A stretch of 59,793 nt of DNA, taken from Chara braunii. Taxonomy: Eukaryota > Streptophyta > Charophyceae > Charales > Characeae. The position numbers were made by a program, and so were the translations under genes. The stretch covers positions 545,402-605,194 of the forward strand of contig BFEA01000594.1 of NCBI GenBank assembly GCA_003427395.1. The letters run 5' to 3'. Below the pieces are notes generated by a model that was not told the DNA's origin, made no database searches, and saw only the letters and a program-made list of their open reading frames with translations. This document shows positions 58,530 to 59,793 of this stretch, piece after piece (position 1 is the stretch's first letter; every line of letters begins with the position of its first letter).

Positions 58530-58625
58530 AGCCAGCCGAAGGCACGTGGGCAGCTGCTTTGCCCATAACAAAAAAACGTAGTTGTTCTGAGCTCTTGATC
58601 CGCACATGCGATCAAGGGCCAGAAT
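58530..58625 (-). repeat. Tail fragment of the large dispersed element
   Basis: On the minus strand CTTGATCGCATGTGCGGATC, CAGAACAACTACGTTTTTTTG, shown here in parts, and GGGCAAAGCAGCTGCCCAC match 55,940-56,015. Upstream A-box units are absent. Confidence 0.7.
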
Positions 58626-59514
58626 CATTAATGTTCCACTAGGGGAACCAGGGTCTGCCAATCCCAAAAGCATTTGGCCATTTTCCCTGGCCCCATGCTT
58701 CGGGAAATGCTTGTACCCAGCCAAAATTGATACAATATGTTCAAAAATCAAAAAAGCGCAACACATATACACATCTTCACCTAAGCACCTACCGCGGCCA
58801 CATACGTGGCCGTTGCTTATTCTTTTCCCCCCTCATCCCCTAGTTTCCCTGTGAGAGGGCCAGCCCATTGCTTAGTAGCAAAAGGGGCGGGGATATTTCA
58901 CAAGGTCGAACAAGAGTTAAGTTGAACTGGGGCTTCTTTTCCCCTTCCCCGCACGCCCGTACCCAAATGCTAACAACGCCATGTTCAGGCTCGTCGTGGC
59001 TGATGCAACCCGTTCCTAATAACGAACGGGTGCAACAACAACATAATGGAAGAAAGAAAAAACAAGAAAATAACCTAACAAAAAAAAAAGAAAAAAAAAA
59101 AAGAAAACCTACCTTGAGAAAATGAACAGGCTGCCCGTCGAACACGGGCGCCTACTCCTCTTGCTACTCCTTCGTCGAAACGAACGTCTGCCTAATGAAA
59201 TGTTAACAAGAATGAGGCGGGGTTGGTATGTGGCAGTGTATATTTCCATGTTCTAGTATTAAATTCATTCGATTTTGCTCATCCTACAACACACACACAC
59301 ACTACTTGACTGTCGGTGTCTCAACCTCCTGATGAGTCGGTGAAAGTACGACGAAACAGTCTGGCATGGTCGTGCAAAGGGCACAACCAGTATGGCAGTG
59401 GCTCAGCCAATGCCTATGTGGAGTGACTACTCCTCTTTCCAGGTTCTGGCCGAAAATTCATTCAACTTTACTCATCCTATTGGTGGAAGTCGCGACGGCC
59501 AAGTCTCCATGTAG

Positions 59515-59516
<2 letters not shown>
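58626..59516. other. Gene-free stretch
   Basis: No gene called. On the minus strand near 59,115-59,155 APVFDGQPVHFLK is followed by a donor-like GTAGGT, but it is too short and lacks a partner exon. Confidence 0.4.

Positions 59517-59590
<74 letters not shown>
59517..59590. repeat. (TC)n microsatellite
   Basis: About 74 bp of TC repeats. The Ser/Leu run in the overlapping frame is a by-product. Confidence 0.95.
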
Positions 59591-59593
<3 letters not shown>

Positions 59594-59793
59594 AGTGTAT
59601 AGTTCTAAGTTCTACAGGTAGATTCATTGGTTCTTGCACATCCCGATGATGACATCAGTCAACCCGTTCGTCAAACGAACGGGCATTGTAGTAACAAAAA
59701 AAAAATCTAAAGAATCTAAAAAGAATGTAAATAAGAAAAATCTATAAAAAAATAACAAAAACTTAAAGAAAATCTAAAGAAAGAAAAAAAAAA
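59591..59793. other. A-rich window end
   Basis: No gene. A-rich simple sequence from 59,694 to the end of the window. Confidence 0.6.

Noticed and set aside
59115-59155. APVFDGQPVHFLK followed by GTAGGT as an exon on the minus strand
   Set aside because: Only 13 residues, no recognisable family, purine-rich sequence before the putative acceptor and no partner exon found.

Overview
The window is eukaryotic nuclear DNA from the green lineage. Three things point there: a split cytosolic ribosomal protein gene whose product has plant-like length (134 aa), inserted plastid DNA (atpH, psbC), and an inserted plant-type mitochondrial atp1 fragment. Very long introns, abundant microsatellites, tRNA-derived short interspersed elements (SINEs), fold-back elements and a decayed chromovirus suggest a large repeat-rich genome. 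A charophyte alga such as Chara is my best guess, but this is inference. No bacterial-style operons are present, and most long ORFs are chance or low-complexity.

The only gene I can call as intact is RPL14 (60S ribosomal protein eL14). It lies on the minus strand with five exons between 47,908 and 38,803 and all introns are GT-AG. About 9.1 kb of DNA encodes 134 aa. Exon 1 contributes only the ATG. The introns hold SINE pieces, microsatellites, tandem duplications and, in intron 2, three decayed copies of the second exon.

Layout. 0-10.3 kb: repeats, including a SINE with clear target-site duplication (1.05-1.24 kb), two fold-back elements (2.2-3.0 kb), a 460-bp tandem duplication, a GAT-rich tract, and a 61-bp tandem array of tRNA-like A-box heads inside a larger element (8.4-10.3 kb). 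10.3-19 kb: an AT-rich stretch with three copies of a hAT-like non-autonomous element (CAGGGT termini) and a block of plastid DNA. 19,044-31,578: one long terminal repeat (LTR) retrotransposon of the chromovirus type. It has about 1.05-1.1 kb LTRs, a CAGC target-site duplication, decayed gag-protease-RT-RNaseH-integrase-chromodomain, and a 5-kb leader containing a GA microsatellite with an assembly gap. 31.6-38.8 kb: dispersed repeats and a mitochondrial atp1 relic. 38.8-48.0 kb: RPL14. 48.1-59.8 kb: tandem and dispersed repeats, including an inverted second copy (54.35-56.03 kb) of the 8.4-10.3 kb element, an inverted pair of 210-bp repeats (49.4/57.7 kb) and a degenerate satellite with a 76-nt poly(T) tract.

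Apart from RPL14 nothing here forms a working pathway. The rest is a record of transposition, organelle DNA capture and tandem amplification. All homology calls come from reading translations by eye, without database searches.
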